Source: an uncultured Aquabacterium sp.
GTDB taxonomy: Bacteria; Pseudomonadota; Gammaproteobacteria; Burkholderiales; Burkholderiaceae_C
Direction: 5' to 3'
DNA: 64,000 nucleotides
NCBI RefSeq assembly: GCF_947366995.1
Contig: NZ_CANBCC010000002.1
Span: 1 to 64,000, forward strand
The translations under genes were made by a program, and so were the position numbers. Under the pieces are notes generated by a model. That model made no database searches and was not told where the DNA came from. It saw only the letters and a list, made by a program, of their open reading frames with translations. This document shows, one piece after another, positions 36,775 to 46,445 of the stretch (position 1 is the stretch's first letter; each line of letters opens with the position of its first letter).

Positions 36775-37968
36775 TCAGAAGAAGGCCTGGATGCCCGTCT
36801 GGGCGCGGCCCAGGATCAGCGCGTGGATGTCGTGCGTGCCTTCGTAGGTGTTGACCACCTCGAGGTTGACGAGGTGCCGTGCCACACCGAACTCGTCGCT
36901 GATGCCGTTGCCGCCCATCATGTCGCGCGCCAGCCGGGCGATGTCGAGCGCCTTGCCGCAGTTGTTGCGCTTCATGATCGAGGTGATCTCGACCGCGGCC
37001 TTGCCTTCGTCCTTGAGGCGGCCCAGGCGCAGGCTGCCCTGCAGGCCCAGCGCGATCTCGGTCTGCATGTCGGCCAGCTTCTTCTGGATCAGCTGGTTGG
37101 CCGCCAGTGGCTTGCCGAACTGTTTGCGGTCGAGCACATACTGGCGTGCGCGGAACCAGCAGTCTTCGGCCGCGCCCATCGCGCCCCACGAGATCCCGTA
37201 GCGTGCGCTGTTCAGGCAGGTGAAGGGGCCCTTGAGGCCACGCACCTCGGGGAAGGCGTTTTCTTCCGGCACGAAGACGTCGTCCATCACGATCTCACCG
37301 GTGATGCTGGCACGCAGCCCCACCTTGCCGTGGATGGCCGGCGCGCTCAGGCCCTTCCAGCCTTTCTCCAGCACGAAGCCGCGGATCTGGTCTTTGCCGT
37401 TCTCTTCACACTGCGCCCACACCACGAACACGTCGGCAATCGGCGAATTGCTGATCCACATCTTGCTGCCGCGCAGCGTGTAGCCGCCGTCCACCCGGGT
37501 GGCGCGCGTCAGCATGCTGGCCGGGTCGGAGCCGTGGTTAGGCTCGGTCAGGCCGAAGCAGCCGATGAATTCGCCCGTGGCGAGCCTGGGCAGGTACTTG
37601 CGCTTGGTGGCTTCGTTGCCGAAAGCGTGGATGGGCACCATGACCAGCGAGGACTGCACGCTCATCATTGATCGGTAGCCGCTGTCCACGCGCTCCACCT
37701 CGCGCGCGATCAGGCCGTAGCTCACGTAGTTCAGGCCGGCGCCGCCGTACTCGGCCGGGATGGTGGGGCCGAGCAGGCCCAATTCGCCCATCTCGCGGAA
37801 GATGGCCGGGTCGGTGCGCTCGTGCCGAAAGGCCTCGAGCACGCGGGGCAGCAGCTTGTCTTGCGCATAGGCGCGCGCGGCGTCGCGCACCATGCGTTCC
37901 TCGTCGGTCAGCTGGTCGTCCAGCAGCAGCGGGTCGGCCCAGTTGAAGGTGGCTTTGTTCTGGCTCAT
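36775..37968 (-). CDS. gcdH: glutaryl-CoA dehydrogenase
   Basis: A 397-residue flavin enzyme that oxidises and decarboxylates glutaryl-CoA to crotonyl-CoA. The C-terminus [19 protein letters not shown] carries the catalytic Glu in the form specific to GCDH, and the substrate-binding elements [13 protein letters not shown] and [17 protein letters not shown] fit. It is last in a five-gene operon, 36 bases after the small acyl-CoA dehydrogenase gene. In this setting it would drain glutaryl-CoA left by shortening of pimeloyl-CoA; lysine or tryptophan breakdown are other glutaryl-CoA sources. Confidence 0.94.
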   Translation of the reverse strand: MSQNKATFNWADPLLLDDQLTDEERMVRDAARAYAQDKLLPRVLEAFRHERTDPAIFREMGELGLLGPTIPAEYGGAGLNYVSYGLIAREVERVDSGYRSMMSVQSSLVMVPIHAFGNEATKRKYLPRLATGEFIGCFGLTEPNHGSDPASMLTRATRVDGGYTLRGSKMWISNSPIADVFVVWAQCEENGKDQIRGFVLEKGWKGLSAPAIHGKVGLRASITGEIVMDDVFVPEENAFPEVRGLKGPFTCLNSARYGISWGAMGAAEDCWFRARQYVLDRKQFGKPLAANQLIQKKLADMQTEIALGLQGSLRLGRLKDEGKAAVEITSIMKRNNCGKALDIARLARDMMGGNGISDEFGVARHLVNLEVVNTYEGTHDIHALILGRAQTGIQAFF

Positions 37969-38004
37969 GTCGTGATCCGGTGGTGATGCTGGGACGTGCC
38001 CGCT

Positions 38005-39162
38005 TCAGGCGGCCAGTGTGGCGTCGGCCTGCTGGCCCAACGCGATGAAGCGCGCCAGGTGGTGGTCCTCGTCGCCCAGCTGGTGGTCGATCATGATGAG
38101 GCGCTTGGCGTAGTGCGGCAAGGGCAGTTCCCAGGTCATGCCGATGCCGCCGTGCAACTGGATCGCCTCTTCGGCCACCAGGGTGCCGATGCGGCCGATG
38201 CTGTACTTGGCGGCCGACAGTGCGCGTTCACGCTCGGTGCGGTCGGGGTTGTCCAGCGCCGCCGCGGCGTTGATCACGGCCGATCGGGCCTGCTCGATCT
38301 CCAGCAGCACGGTGGCCATGCGGTGCTGCAGCGCCTGGAAGCTGCCGATGGGCTTGCCGAACTGCTTGCGGGTCTGCAGGTAGTCGATGGTCTGGCGCTT
38401 GGCCACTTCCATCGCGCCCAGGCTCTCGGCGCACAGGGCCACGATGCCGCGGCCGATGGCGTGCTCCAGCGTGGCCAGGCCCTGGCCTTCTGCGCCCAGC
38501 AGCGCGGTGGCCGGCAGGCGAACCTGGCTCAGCGTCACTTCAGCCGCGCGGGTGCCGTCGATGTTGGTGTAGGCGCGCAGCGTGAGACCGGGGGTCTGCG
38601 ACGGCACGATGAACAGCGAGATGCCGTCCGCGTCGGCCACGTTGCCGGCGGTGCGGGCCGACAGGATCAGCGTGTGAGCCTGGTCGGCGAACGGAACCAC
38701 CGCCTTGGCACCGTTCAGGACATAGCCTTCGGCATCGCGGGTGGCGGTGGTCGAGACATGGTTCGGTGCGTAATAAGCGTCGGCCTCTTCATGGGCCAGC
38801 GTGGCGACCAGGCTGCCGTCGATCAGACTGGCCAGTTGCTCGCGCTGGGCGGCGTTGCCGGCGTGGGCCAGGGCGCTGCCGGCCAGCACGGCGCTCGCCA
38901 GAAAGGGCTCGACCACCAGGCCGCGCCCGAGCGACTCGAACACGACCGCCAGGTCGAAGCCGGTGCCGCCAAAGCCGCCATCCGCTTCAGAGAACAACGC
39001 GCCAATGGCGCCCAGCTCGGCGAACTGCGCCCAGTGGCTGGCGCTGTAGCCCGTGGGCGAGGCGGTGATGGCGTGGCGGGTGTCGATCGGGTACTGCTCG
39101 GCCACATAGCGGTCCAGCAGGTCGGCCAGCATGCGGCGGTCTTCGGTGTGGATGAAGTTCAT
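38005..39162 (-). CDS. pimD: acyl-CoA dehydrogenase small subunit, PimD-like
   Basis: A 385-residue member of the acyl-CoA dehydrogenase superfamily paired with the preceding gene. It is less conserved than PimC: N-terminal helical domain (MNFIHTEDRRMLADLL), central beta domain (ATLAHEEADAYYAP...), and C-terminal helical domain with TRKQFGKPIGSFQALQHRMA and AIQLHGGIGMTWELPLPHYAKRL. The GGAGG before the ATG at 39162 is well placed, and the gap to pimC is 14 bases. In Rhodopseudomonas palustris the PimC/PimD pair oxidises pimeloyl-CoA; the same function is inferred here from gene order. Confidence 0.82.
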   Translation of the reverse strand: MNFIHTEDRRMLADLLDRYVAEQYPIDTRHAITASPTGYSASHWAQFAELGAIGALFSEADGGFGGTGFDLAVVFESLGRGLVVEPFLASAVLAGSALAHAGNAAQREQLASLIDGSLVATLAHEEADAYYAPNHVSTTATRDAEGYVLNGAKAVVPFADQAHTLILSARTAGNVADADGISLFIVPSQTPGLTLRAYTNIDGTRAAEVTLSQVRLPATALLGAEGQGLATLEHAIGRGIVALCAESLGAMEVAKRQTIDYLQTRKQFGKPIGSFQALQHRMATVLLEIEQARSAVINAAAALDNPDRTERERALSAAKYSIGRIGTLVAEEAIQLHGGIGMTWELPLPHYAKRLIMIDHQLGDEDHHLARFIALGQQADATLAA

Positions 39163-39176
39163 GTGCGCCTCCGAGC

Positions 39177-40376
39177 TCACAGGCCCAGGATCATCTTGGA
39201 GATGATGTTCTTCTGGATTTCGTTGGAGCCGCCAAAGATCGACAGCTTGCGGTTGTTGAAGTACTGCGCCGCGGCGTAGGCGGCATCGCGCGGGCCGACG
39301 CGGGCATCGTCCTCGGCACCGCCCTCCAGCGCCTCGGGCAGGAAAGGCAGGGCATACGGGCCCATGGCGCGGCGCGTCAGGGCATTGATCTCCTGGCGGA
39401 TCTCGGTGCCCTTGATCTTCAGCATCGAGCTTTCCGCGCCAGGCGCACCCCCGCCGGCCACCGCGGCGATCACGCGCAGGTTGGTGGTCTTCATGTTCTC
39501 CAGGTCGATCTCGACCTTGGCCAGGCGGGCTGCGAACAGCGGGTCCTGGGCCAGCGGGCGGCCGTTCTTCATCACCTTCTGCGCAATCACCTTCAGGCGT
39601 GCCAGCGCGGCCACCGAGAAGCCCACGCCCGCAATGTTGGTGCGCTCGTAGGTCAGGAGGTACTTGGCGCAGGTCCAGCCCTTGTTCTCTTCGCCGACCA
39701 GGTTCTCGACCGGCACCTTCACGTCGGTGAAGAAGACCTCGTTGACCTCGTGCTCGCCGTCCAGCGTGATGATGGGGCGCACTTCGATGCCCGGGCTGGT
39801 CATGTCGATCAGCAGGAAGCTGATGCCCTCCTGCTGCTTGGCTTCGCGGTTGGTGCGAACCAGGCAGAAGATCATGTTGGCGTGGTGGCCAAGCGTGGTC
39901 CAGGTCTTCTGGCCGTTGACGATGTAGTGGTCGCCCTGGCGCACGGCGCTGGTCTTGACCGAGGCGAGGTCGGAGCCGGCGCCGGGCTCGGAGTAGCCCT
40001 GGCACCACCAGTCCTCACCGCTGAGGATGCGCGGCAGCCAGTACCGCTTCTGCGCTTCGTTGCCGTACTTGATCAGCACCGGGCCCAGCATGTTCACGCC
40101 GAAGGGCACCGTGCGGGGGCACCACGCCAGCGCGCATTCGTTTTCGAAGATGAACTTCTCGACGGCATTCCAGCCGGTGCCACCCCATGCCTGGGGCCAG
40201 TGGTTGGCCAGCCAGCCCTGGGCATGGAGGATGGCGTGCCATTCTTCGTAATCGGCCTTGGTCAGGTGCTGGCCGTGGCGCACCTTGTCCGTGAGGCGGG
40301 CCGGCACCTTCTCGGCGATGAAGCGGCGCACCTCGGCGCGAAAGGCCTGCTCTTCGGGGGTCAGGTTCAGGTCCAT
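39177..40376 (-). CDS. pimC: acyl-CoA dehydrogenase large subunit, PimC-like
   Basis: A 399-residue flavoprotein with the motifs QGYSEPGAGSDLAS (substrate/FAD loop), NGQKTWTTLGHHANMIFCLVRT and the C-terminal IFGGSNEIQKNIISKMILGL. It starts 24 bases after the thiolase stop and is followed 14 bases later by a shorter dehydrogenase-like partner, the arrangement of pimC-pimD. Proposed role: first dehydrogenation of medium-chain dicarboxylyl-CoA. Other branched or steroid acyl-CoA substrates cannot be excluded from sequence alone. Confidence 0.87.
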   Translation of the reverse strand: MDLNLTPEEQAFRAEVRRFIAEKVPARLTDKVRHGQHLTKADYEEWHAILHAQGWLANHWPQAWGGTGWNAVEKFIFENECALAWCPRTVPFGVNMLGPVLIKYGNEAQKRYWLPRILSGEDWWCQGYSEPGAGSDLASVKTSAVRQGDHYIVNGQKTWTTLGHHANMIFCLVRTNREAKQQEGISFLLIDMTSPGIEVRPIITLDGEHEVNEVFFTDVKVPVENLVGEENKGWTCAKYLLTYERTNIAGVGFSVAALARLKVIAQKVMKNGRPLAQDPLFAARLAKVEIDLENMKTTNLRVIAAVAGGGAPGAESSMLKIKGTEIRQEINALTRRAMGPYALPFLPEALEGGAEDDARVGPRDAAYAAAQYFNNRKLSIFGGSNEIQKNIISKMILGL

Positions 40377-40400
40377 GGGGTCGTTCTCGGTTGAGGGGCT

Positions 40401-41597
40401 TCAGAAGATTTCGAAGAGGCCGGCGGCGCCCATGCCACCCGCGATGCACATCGTCACCACGGCCCACTTCACGTTCGGGTTCTGCGCCTTGCGGCGGCGG
40501 CCTTCCAGCAGCACGTGGCCCACCAGCCGCGCACCGGTCATGCCAAAGGGGTGGCCGATCGAGATGGCACCGCCGTTGACGTTCAGGCGTTCGTCGGGGA
40601 TGCCCAGGCGCTGCTGGCAGTACACCGACTGCGATGCAAACGCCTCGTTGAGCTCCCACAGGTCGATGTCGTCGACCGTGAGGCCGTGGCGCGCCAGCAG
40701 CTTGGGCACGGCAAACACCGGGCCGATGCCCATTTCATCGGGCTCGCAGCCGGCCACGGCCATGCCGCGGAAGGCACCCAGCGGCTGCAGGCCGTGGCGC
40801 TCGGCCTCCCGGCTGTCCATCAGCACGCAGGCCGAGGCGCCGTCGCTCAACTGCGAGGCGTTGCCCGCGGTGATGAACTGTTCGGCGCCCCGCACCGGCT
40901 CCAGCTTCGCGAGCGATTCGTAGGTGGTGCCTGGGCGGTTGCAGGTGTCGTGGTCCACCGTCACGTCGCGGTGCGACACGGCCTTGGTGTCCTTGTCGAC
41001 CACGGCCATCGTCGTGGTCACCGGGATGATCTCGTCGGCATACCGACCGGCTGCCTGGGCTTCGGCCGTCTTGCGCTGGCTCTCCACCGAGAAGCGGTCC
41101 TGGGCCTCCCGGCTGATGCCATATCGCTGCGCCACGATGTCGGCGGTCTCGATCATCGTCATGTAGAGCGCCGGCTTGTGCGCCTGGATCCATGGGTCGA
41201 TGCCGCTGTCGCCGTCTTCACGGGTGCGGATGCCCGAGATGCTCTCGATGCCGCCGGCGATCATGGCCGGGGCACCGTCCACGATGATGCGGCTGGCGGC
41301 CATGGCCACGGCCTGCAGGCCCGATGCACAGAAGCGGTTGACCGTGGTGCCGGCGATCGACAGCGGCAGGCCCGCGCGGAGCACGGCCTGGCGGCCGATG
41401 TTGCGGCCGGTGCGGCCTTCGGGGTAGCCGCAGCCGAGGATGGCATCCTCGATCAGGTCGGATTCGATGCCGGCGCGGTCGACGGCCGCCCGGACGGCGA
41501 ACGACGCGAGGGTGGGGCCGGGCACGATGTTGAACTCGCCGCGGTGCGACTTGGTGAGCGGGGTCCGTGCGGTGGACACGATGACGGCTTCACGCAT
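40401..41597 (-). CDS. pimB: acetyl-CoA C-acyltransferase (thiolase), PimB-like
   Basis: A 398-residue thiolase with the full catalytic set: nucleophile C90 ([10 protein letters not shown]), H349 ([13 protein letters not shown]) and C384 ([10 protein letters not shown]). It cleaves 3-ketoacyl-CoA with CoA to give acetyl-CoA and a shortened acyl-CoA. It is second in the operon, 27 bases after the multifunctional beta-oxidation gene. With gcdH at the end, the expected product in this pathway would be glutaryl-CoA from 3-oxopimeloyl-CoA. Confidence 0.93.
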   Translation of the reverse strand: MREAVIVSTARTPLTKSHRGEFNIVPGPTLASFAVRAAVDRAGIESDLIEDAILGCGYPEGRTGRNIGRQAVLRAGLPLSIAGTTVNRFCASGLQAVAMAASRIIVDGAPAMIAGGIESISGIRTREDGDSGIDPWIQAHKPALYMTMIETADIVAQRYGISREAQDRFSVESQRKTAEAQAAGRYADEIIPVTTTMAVVDKDTKAVSHRDVTVDHDTCNRPGTTYESLAKLEPVRGAEQFITAGNASQLSDGASACVLMDSREAERHGLQPLGAFRGMAVAGCEPDEMGIGPVFAVPKLLARHGLTVDDIDLWELNEAFASQSVYCQQRLGIPDERLNVNGGAISIGHPFGMTGARLVGHVLLEGRRRKAQNPNVKWAVVTMCIAGGMGAAGLFEIF

Positions 41598-41624
41598 GGG
41601 GTTGTCTCCTGAAATGAGGTCGGG

Positions 41625-43745
41625 TCAGCCGTGGTTGAGGCTGTCGAAGTTCTTGCCTTCCTGCACCAGCCTGACCAGCAGCGGGGCCGGTTGCCAGAAC
41701 AGCGGGTCTTCTTTGGCAAACGACTGGATGTCGGCCAGGATCTGCGGCAGGCCGACGAGGTCGGCGTACTTCATCGGGCCCCCCTTGTGGCGGGGGAAGC
41801 CGTAGCCGTGCACCAGCGTGACATCGACGTCGAGCGGCCGCAAGGCAATGCCCTCTTCGACCACCCGGGCGCCTTCGTTGACCATGGCGGCCACATAGCG
41901 GCGCTCCAGCTCTTCGCGGGTGAAGGGGCGCGGCGTCACGCCGGCCTTGGCGCGCTCTTCGGCGATGAGGGGCTCGACGGCCGGATTGGGCTTGCCGCTG
42001 CGGCTGCCGGCTTCGTACACATACCAGCCCTGGCCGGTCTTCTGGCCGAACCAGCCGCGCTCGCACAGCCGGTCGGCAATGTGCACGTAGCGGGCCTTCG
42101 GGTCGCGGGTTGCGGCACGGCGCTTGCGCGTGGCCCAGCCGATGTCGCCCCCGGCCAGGTCGCTCATCTCGTACGGGCCCATGGGGTAGCCGAAGGCGCG
42201 CACCATGGCGTCGATCTCGAACGGCGAGGCCCCGTCTTCCATCATGTGGTCGGCCGCCGTGCGGTACACGGCCAGGATGCGGTTGCCGATGAAGCCGTCG
42301 CACACGCCGGCGCGCACCGGCACCTTCTTGAGCTTCTTGGCCAGCGCAAAGCCGGTGGCGACCACGTCGGCGCTCACCTTGGCGGGCACCACGATCTCCA
42401 GCAGCTTCATGATATTGGCCGGCGAGAAGAAGTGCAGGCCGAGGACATCCTGCGGGCGCGAGATGCTGCCTGCGATCTCGTTGATGTCCAGGTAGGACGT
42501 GTTGGTGGCCAGCACGGCACCGGGTCGGCAGACGCGATCCAGCTCGGCAAACACCGCCTTCTTCACGGCCATGTCTTCGAACACCGCTTCGATCACCAGG
42601 TCGGCATCGGCGAGCGCGTCGTAGTGCGTCGAGCCCTGGAAGCGCGTCAGGATGGCGGCCTTGCCCTCTTCGGTCAGGCGGCCCTTGGCCATGGCCCCGT
42701 CGTACACCTTGGCCACGCGCGACTGGCCGAGGGCCAGGGCCGCGTCATCGCGCTCGATCATCGTCACGTTCAGGCCCGCATCCAGCAGGGACACGGCGAT
42801 GCCGGCGCCCATGGTGCCGCCGCCGATCACGCCAACCTTCTCGAAGGGGCGGGGCTTGGCCGACTGGGTCTCGGGCGACTTGGTGACTTCACGCTCGGCA
42901 AAGAACAGGTGGACCAGGCCGGCGCGCTGCGGACTGTGCAGGCACTGCGTGAACAGGTCGCGCTCGGTGGCCAGGCCGTCGGCAAAGGGCTGGTCCAGCG
43001 CGGCCTGCACGCAGTCGACGATCTTGCTCGGCGAGAACAGGCCCTTCTTCTTCGCCACCTCGGCGCGGGCCGCGTCGATCGCGGCCTGTTGCGCAGCCCG
43101 GTCGGCCAGCGCCGCAGTCTGTTCACCGGTGCGGCGGATCGGGGCGCCGTCGGCCAGCAGGCTGCGGGCGTAGGCCACGCCTTCAGCGGCGATGTCGTTG
43201 CTGGTCGCAATGTGGTCGATCAGGCCCAGGCGCAGCGCTTCCTTGGCGCTCGCGTGGCGGCCGCTGAGCATCAGGTCGAGCGCGGCGGCGGCGCCGATCA
43301 GGCGGGGCGCGCGTTGGGTGCCGCCCGCGCCGGGAAGCAGCCCCAGGGCGACTTCGGGCAGCCCCACCTTGGCGGTGTCGACGGCCACGCGGTAATGGGC
43401 TGACAGCGCGATCTCCAGGCCGCCACCGAGCGCGGCGCCATGGATGGCCGCGATCACCAGCTTGTCGCTGGCTTCGATCTGGTTGCAGACCTCGGGCAGC
43501 GAAGGCGCCTGGGGCGGCTGGCCGAACTCGCGGATGTCGGCGCCGGCGATGAAGTTGGCGCCCGAGCCCGCGATCACGATGGCGTGCACGTCGGCGTCGT
43601 GGCTCAGTTCGGCAAAGGCCTGCTGCAGGCCCTGGCGCACCGCGGTGCTCAGCGCGTTCACCGGCGGGTTGTGCAGGGTGACCAGGGCGATGGCGCCGTC
43701 GCGTTGGACGCGAACGGCCGGGAGGGAGTCGGTATGGGCGGGCAT
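41625..43745 (-). CDS. pimF: enoyl-CoA hydratase / 3-hydroxyacyl-CoA dehydrogenase fusion, PimF-like
   Basis: A 706-residue bifunctional beta-oxidation enzyme. The N-terminal crotonase domain (10-190) has both catalytic glutamates, E111 (GGGLEIALSAHYRVA) and E131 (GLPEVALGLLPGAGG). The NAD-binding domain starts at 303 with GVIGGGTMGAGIA and its catalytic His is H438 (GLHFFSPANIMKLLE). Two C-terminal dehydrogenase domains follow. The ATG at 43745 precedes the crotonase fold; the frame is open to 43928 but that part covers the divergent promoter and LysR start. First gene of the operon. FadJ/FadB-type monocarboxylate enzymes are close relatives, so substrate is inferred from context. Confidence 0.9.
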   Translation of the reverse strand: MPAHTDSLPAVRVQRDGAIALVTLHNPPVNALSTAVRQGLQQAFAELSHDADVHAIVIAGSGANFIAGADIREFGQPPQAPSLPEVCNQIEASDKLVIAAIHGAALGGGLEIALSAHYRVAVDTAKVGLPEVALGLLPGAGGTQRAPRLIGAAAALDLMLSGRHASAKEALRLGLIDHIATSNDIAAEGVAYARSLLADGAPIRRTGEQTAALADRAAQQAAIDAARAEVAKKKGLFSPSKIVDCVQAALDQPFADGLATERDLFTQCLHSPQRAGLVHLFFAEREVTKSPETQSAKPRPFEKVGVIGGGTMGAGIAVSLLDAGLNVTMIERDDAALALGQSRVAKVYDGAMAKGRLTEEGKAAILTRFQGSTHYDALADADLVIEAVFEDMAVKKAVFAELDRVCRPGAVLATNTSYLDINEIAGSISRPQDVLGLHFFSPANIMKLLEIVVPAKVSADVVATGFALAKKLKKVPVRAGVCDGFIGNRILAVYRTAADHMMEDGASPFEIDAMVRAFGYPMGPYEMSDLAGGDIGWATRKRRAATRDPKARYVHIADRLCERGWFGQKTGQGWYVYEAGSRSGKPNPAVEPLIAEERAKAGVTPRPFTREELERRYVAAMVNEGARVVEEGIALRPLDVDVTLVHGYGFPRHKGGPMKYADLVGLPQILADIQSFAKEDPLFWQPAPLLVRLVQEGKNFDSLNHG

Positions 43746-43773
43746 GGCCTCATTCTTGGCACCGGCTCTGTTC

Positions 43774-43824
43774 TTGACAATCCGGGGTGGCATTGACAGA
43801 CTGTCAAGCACTTTTTGACAATCG
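43774..43824. promoter_or_regulatory. LysR-type operator in the divergent pimF / LysR spacer
   Basis: A perfect inverted repeat TTGACAGACTGTCAA (43793-43807) contains the T-N11-A core of LysR boxes. TTGACAATCCG (43774-43784) and TTGACAATCG (43815-43824) flank it at about 20-base steps, giving three half-site-like TTGACA elements on one strand. It lies between the pimF start (43745) and the LysR start (43837), where autoregulation and pim activation would both be controlled. Confidence 0.65.
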
Positions 43825-43836
43825 ACCCGTGCTGCG

Positions 43837-44748
43837 ATGGATCTGCAAGCCCTCACCCTGCTGGTCGAGATCCTCGATGCCGGCAACCTCAGCGAGGCCG
43901 CCCGGCGGCTGAAGATGAGCCGGGCCAACGTCAGCTACCACCTCAACCAGTTCGAGCGGTCGGTGGGGCAGCAGCTGGTGCGCCGCACCACCCGCCGCAT
44001 CGAGCCCACCGAGATCGGCCTGCGCCTGTACGAGCATGGCCGCGCCATCCGCGACGAACTGACGGCCGCGCGGGATTCGGTGGCCGCGCTGAGCCAGCAT
44101 CTGCAAGGGCGCGTGCGCCTCAGTGTGCCCAGCGGCTATGGGCAGCTGGTGATGTCACCGTGGCTGATCGACTTCAAGCGTGCCCACCCGGGCGTCGTGC
44201 TCGATGTGGTGTTCGAGAACCGCGTGGTCGACCTGCTGCGCGACGAGGTCGACATTGCCGTGCGCGTGATCAGCGACCCGCCCGAGAACCTGGTGGCCCG
44301 CGACATGGGGCCGGTGCGTTATGTGGCCTGCATGACGCCAGCCTATGCCGAGGCCCACGGCGTGCCGCATGCGCTCACGGACCTGGCCGAGGCCCCCGTG
44401 ATCACGTCGGCGGTGGTGGGGCGCGAGCTGCGTCTGGCCGCCACGCTGCATGGCGAGCGCCACGAGGTGCCGCTGCGGCCCACGCTCACGTCAGAGAACT
44501 TCCTCTTCCTGCGTGAGGCCATCGTGGCCGGTCTGGGCGTGGGCATCGTGCCCGATTACGTCGTGCACGACGAGGTGACGCGCGGCCATGTGATCACCGT
44601 GCTCGACGACTGGAAGCTGCGCATCTTCGGCATGCGCATGCAGATGCTCTACATGCCCAACCGCCATCACACGCGGGCGGCGGCCACGTTCATCGAGTTC
44701 ATGCTGGGCCGAGCGCGGCAGGCTCAGGACGACACCGAGCCGGCCTGA
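43837..44748 (+). CDS. LysR-family regulator of the pim-like operon
   Basis: A 303-residue LysR regulator with an N-terminal winged helix-turn-helix (about 1-60, LSEAARRLKMSRANVSYHLNQFERSVG) and a two-lobed effector domain (90-295). It is transcribed divergently from the pimF-pimB-pimC-pimD-gcdH operon, with a palindromic T-N11-A site in the 91-base spacer, so it most likely controls that operon and itself. The effector is unknown; a dicarboxylate or its CoA ester is a reasonable guess. Confidence 0.88.
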   Translation: MDLQALTLLVEILDAGNLSEAARRLKMSRANVSYHLNQFERSVGQQLVRRTTRRIEPTEIGLRLYEHGRAIRDELTAARDSVAALSQHLQGRVRLSVPSGYGQLVMSPWLIDFKRAHPGVVLDVVFENRVVDLLRDEVDIAVRVISDPPENLVARDMGPVRYVACMTPAYAEAHGVPHALTDLAEAPVITSAVVGRELRLAATLHGERHEVPLRPTLTSENFLFLREAIVAGLGVGIVPDYVVHDEVTRGHVITVLDDWKLRIFGMRMQMLYMPNRHHTRAAATFIEFMLGRARQAQDDTEPA

Positions 44749-44759
44749 CTGGCCGTGGT

Positions 44760-45671
44760 TTACGCCAGCCACTCGATGCCCGGCAGCTGCGCACATTCAG
44801 TGCGGATGATCTGCGCCATGTCCTGCATGTAAGGCCGATTGGCCAGCGCCTTCGGGCACACCGCGTGCAGCTCGCTCCACAGGCCTTTGGGGCCGATGCG
44901 CACGGCCTGCACATAGTCGTGCTGGAGGTAGCTCTGCAGCCCCCAGCTGGGCAGGGCGGCCACGCCGCGGCGGCTGGCCACGAGCTGCACGATGGCCACG
45001 GTGAGCTCGGCCGTGCGCCGCGCGGGGGCCACGCCAGCGGGCTGCAGCACCTCGCGGATCAGATCGATGCGCTGCTCCGGCACCGGGTAGGTGATCAGCG
45101 TCTCGTCGGCGAAATCGCGCGCGCTCAGGCTGCGCTTGTGGCGCAGGGGATGGTCGTTGGCCACCACGGCCAGGATCTCGAAGCGGAACAGCGGCTGCAC
45201 CGACCACGGCCGCATCGCACGCGGCTTCGAGCCAATCACCAGGTCGGCCTTGCCCTCCTTGAGCAGGGCCAGCGGGTCGGCGTGAAAGCCCGCCACCAGA
45301 TCGACCTCGACCTCGGGCCAGCGTTGGCGGAAGGTGTGCATCACCGGCATCAGCCAGTCGAAGCAGGTGTGGCATTCGAGCGCAATGCGCAGTTCGCCCC
45401 CGGTCTGGCCTTTCAGGCGCTGCAGGTCGCGCTCGGCGGCATCCACCTCGTTCAGCACCGTGCGCGCCAGGGCCAGCAGCCGCTCGCCCGCGGGTGTGAA
45501 GCGCAGGCCTTCACGCGTGCGCTCGAACAGTGTCAGGCCGTGGTGGTCTTCCAGCGCGCGGATCTGGTGCGACAGCGCCGATTGGGTCAGGTGCACGCGC
45601 TCGGCGGCGGTGGTCAGCTTGCCGGTGTCGGCAATGGCGGCAAGCGAGCGGAGGTGGCGCAGGTCGAGCAT
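44760..45671 (-). CDS. metR: LysR-family regulator MetR
   Basis: A 303-residue LysR protein that resembles E. coli MetR closely in wording: QSALSHQIRALEDHHGLTLFERT in the helix-turn-helix, then ALECHTCFDWLMPVM at the start of the effector domain (E. coli has IECHSCIQWLTP), VPEQRIDLIREVLQPAGVAPA and VASRRGVAALPSWGLQSY. MetR uses homocysteine as co-regulator and activates metE and related genes. metE lies 7.4 kb away in this window, with a consensus MetR site in its leader. Here metR is 54 bases downstream of an esterase gene on the same strand. Confidence 0.88.
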   Translation of the reverse strand: MLDLRHLRSLAAIADTGKLTTAAERVHLTQSALSHQIRALEDHHGLTLFERTREGLRFTPAGERLLALARTVLNEVDAAERDLQRLKGQTGGELRIALECHTCFDWLMPVMHTFRQRWPEVEVDLVAGFHADPLALLKEGKADLVIGSKPRAMRPWSVQPLFRFEILAVVANDHPLRHKRSLSARDFADETLITYPVPEQRIDLIREVLQPAGVAPARRTAELTVAIVQLVASRRGVAALPSWGLQSYLQHDYVQAVRIGPKGLWSELHAVCPKALANRPYMQDMAQIIRTECAQLPGIEWLA

Positions 45672-45725
45672 GAGCCGGATGATCGCATGGCGCGCTTCTC
45701 ATGCGCTGGATTCATGCCCGGATGC

Positions 45726-46388
45726 TCAGGCCAGTGTCTTCAGCAACCACGCATTCAGGTCCTCGACCTCCTCCATGCACAGGCTGTGTCCCATGGGGTA
45801 GGTGTGCCAGTCGACCGTGTGGCCCAAGGCACGCAGCCGGTCGCGCGCAGCCGCGCCGCGGGCCGGCACCACCACGTCGTCGTCATCGCCGTGCGCCAGG
45901 AAGATGGGCGTGCTCAGGTTGGCCGCGTGCCGCTCGGCCTCGGTCGTGTCAGGCAGCGGCAGGTAGCCCGACAGCGCAGCCAGCCCAGCCAGTCGCGCCG
46001 GGTAACGCAGCCCCGCCAACAAGGTCATCGCACAACCTTGCGAAAAGCCCATCAACACGATGCGTTCGGCGGGCACGCCTCGCGCCATCTCGCGGTCGAT
46101 CAGCGCCGCAATCTGCGTCTGTGACGCACGCAGCCCCGGCTCGTCTTCAATGCGACCGCCGCCCGGCGTGGCGATGATGTCGTACCAGGCTGGCATCACG
46201 TGTCCATTGTTGATGGTGACGGGCCGCACCGGCGCATTCGGCATGACGTACCGCACCGGCCCCACGGCCGACAGGTCGAGCGCGCGGCACAGTTGCAGAA
46301 AGTCGCTGCCATCGGCGCCCAGGCCGTGCAGGATGATGAGCGTGGCGCGCGGGGCGTCGGCGGGGTTCAGTTCAAGCGTCTCGAGCAT
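45726..46388 (-). CDS. carboxylesterase/phospholipase-family alpha/beta hydrolase
   Basis: A 220-residue cytoplasmic alpha/beta hydrolase. It has the oxyanion element ILHGLGADGSDF, nucleophile Ser in LMGFSQGCAMTL, Asp in LAHGDDDDVVVP and His in YPMGHSLCMEE, the complete triad of the carboxylesterase/acyl-protein-thioesterase family. The ATG at 46388 begins MLETLELNP; longer in-frame readings run antisense through the ParB-like gene. Natural substrate unknown. Confidence 0.9.
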   Translation of the reverse strand: MLETLELNPADAPRATLIILHGLGADGSDFLQLCRALDLSAVGPVRYVMPNAPVRPVTINNGHVMPAWYDIIATPGGGRIEDEPGLRASQTQIAALIDREMARGVPAERIVLMGFSQGCAMTLLAGLRYPARLAGLAALSGYLPLPDTTEAERHAANLSTPIFLAHGDDDDVVVPARGAAARDRLRALGHTVDWHTYPMGHSLCMEEVEDLNAWLLKTLA

Positions 46389-46445
46389 GCTGCCTAGAAT
46401 AGCGCCCCCCGATCCCCTTGTGGGACAGACCGAAAGAAGCCCCAG

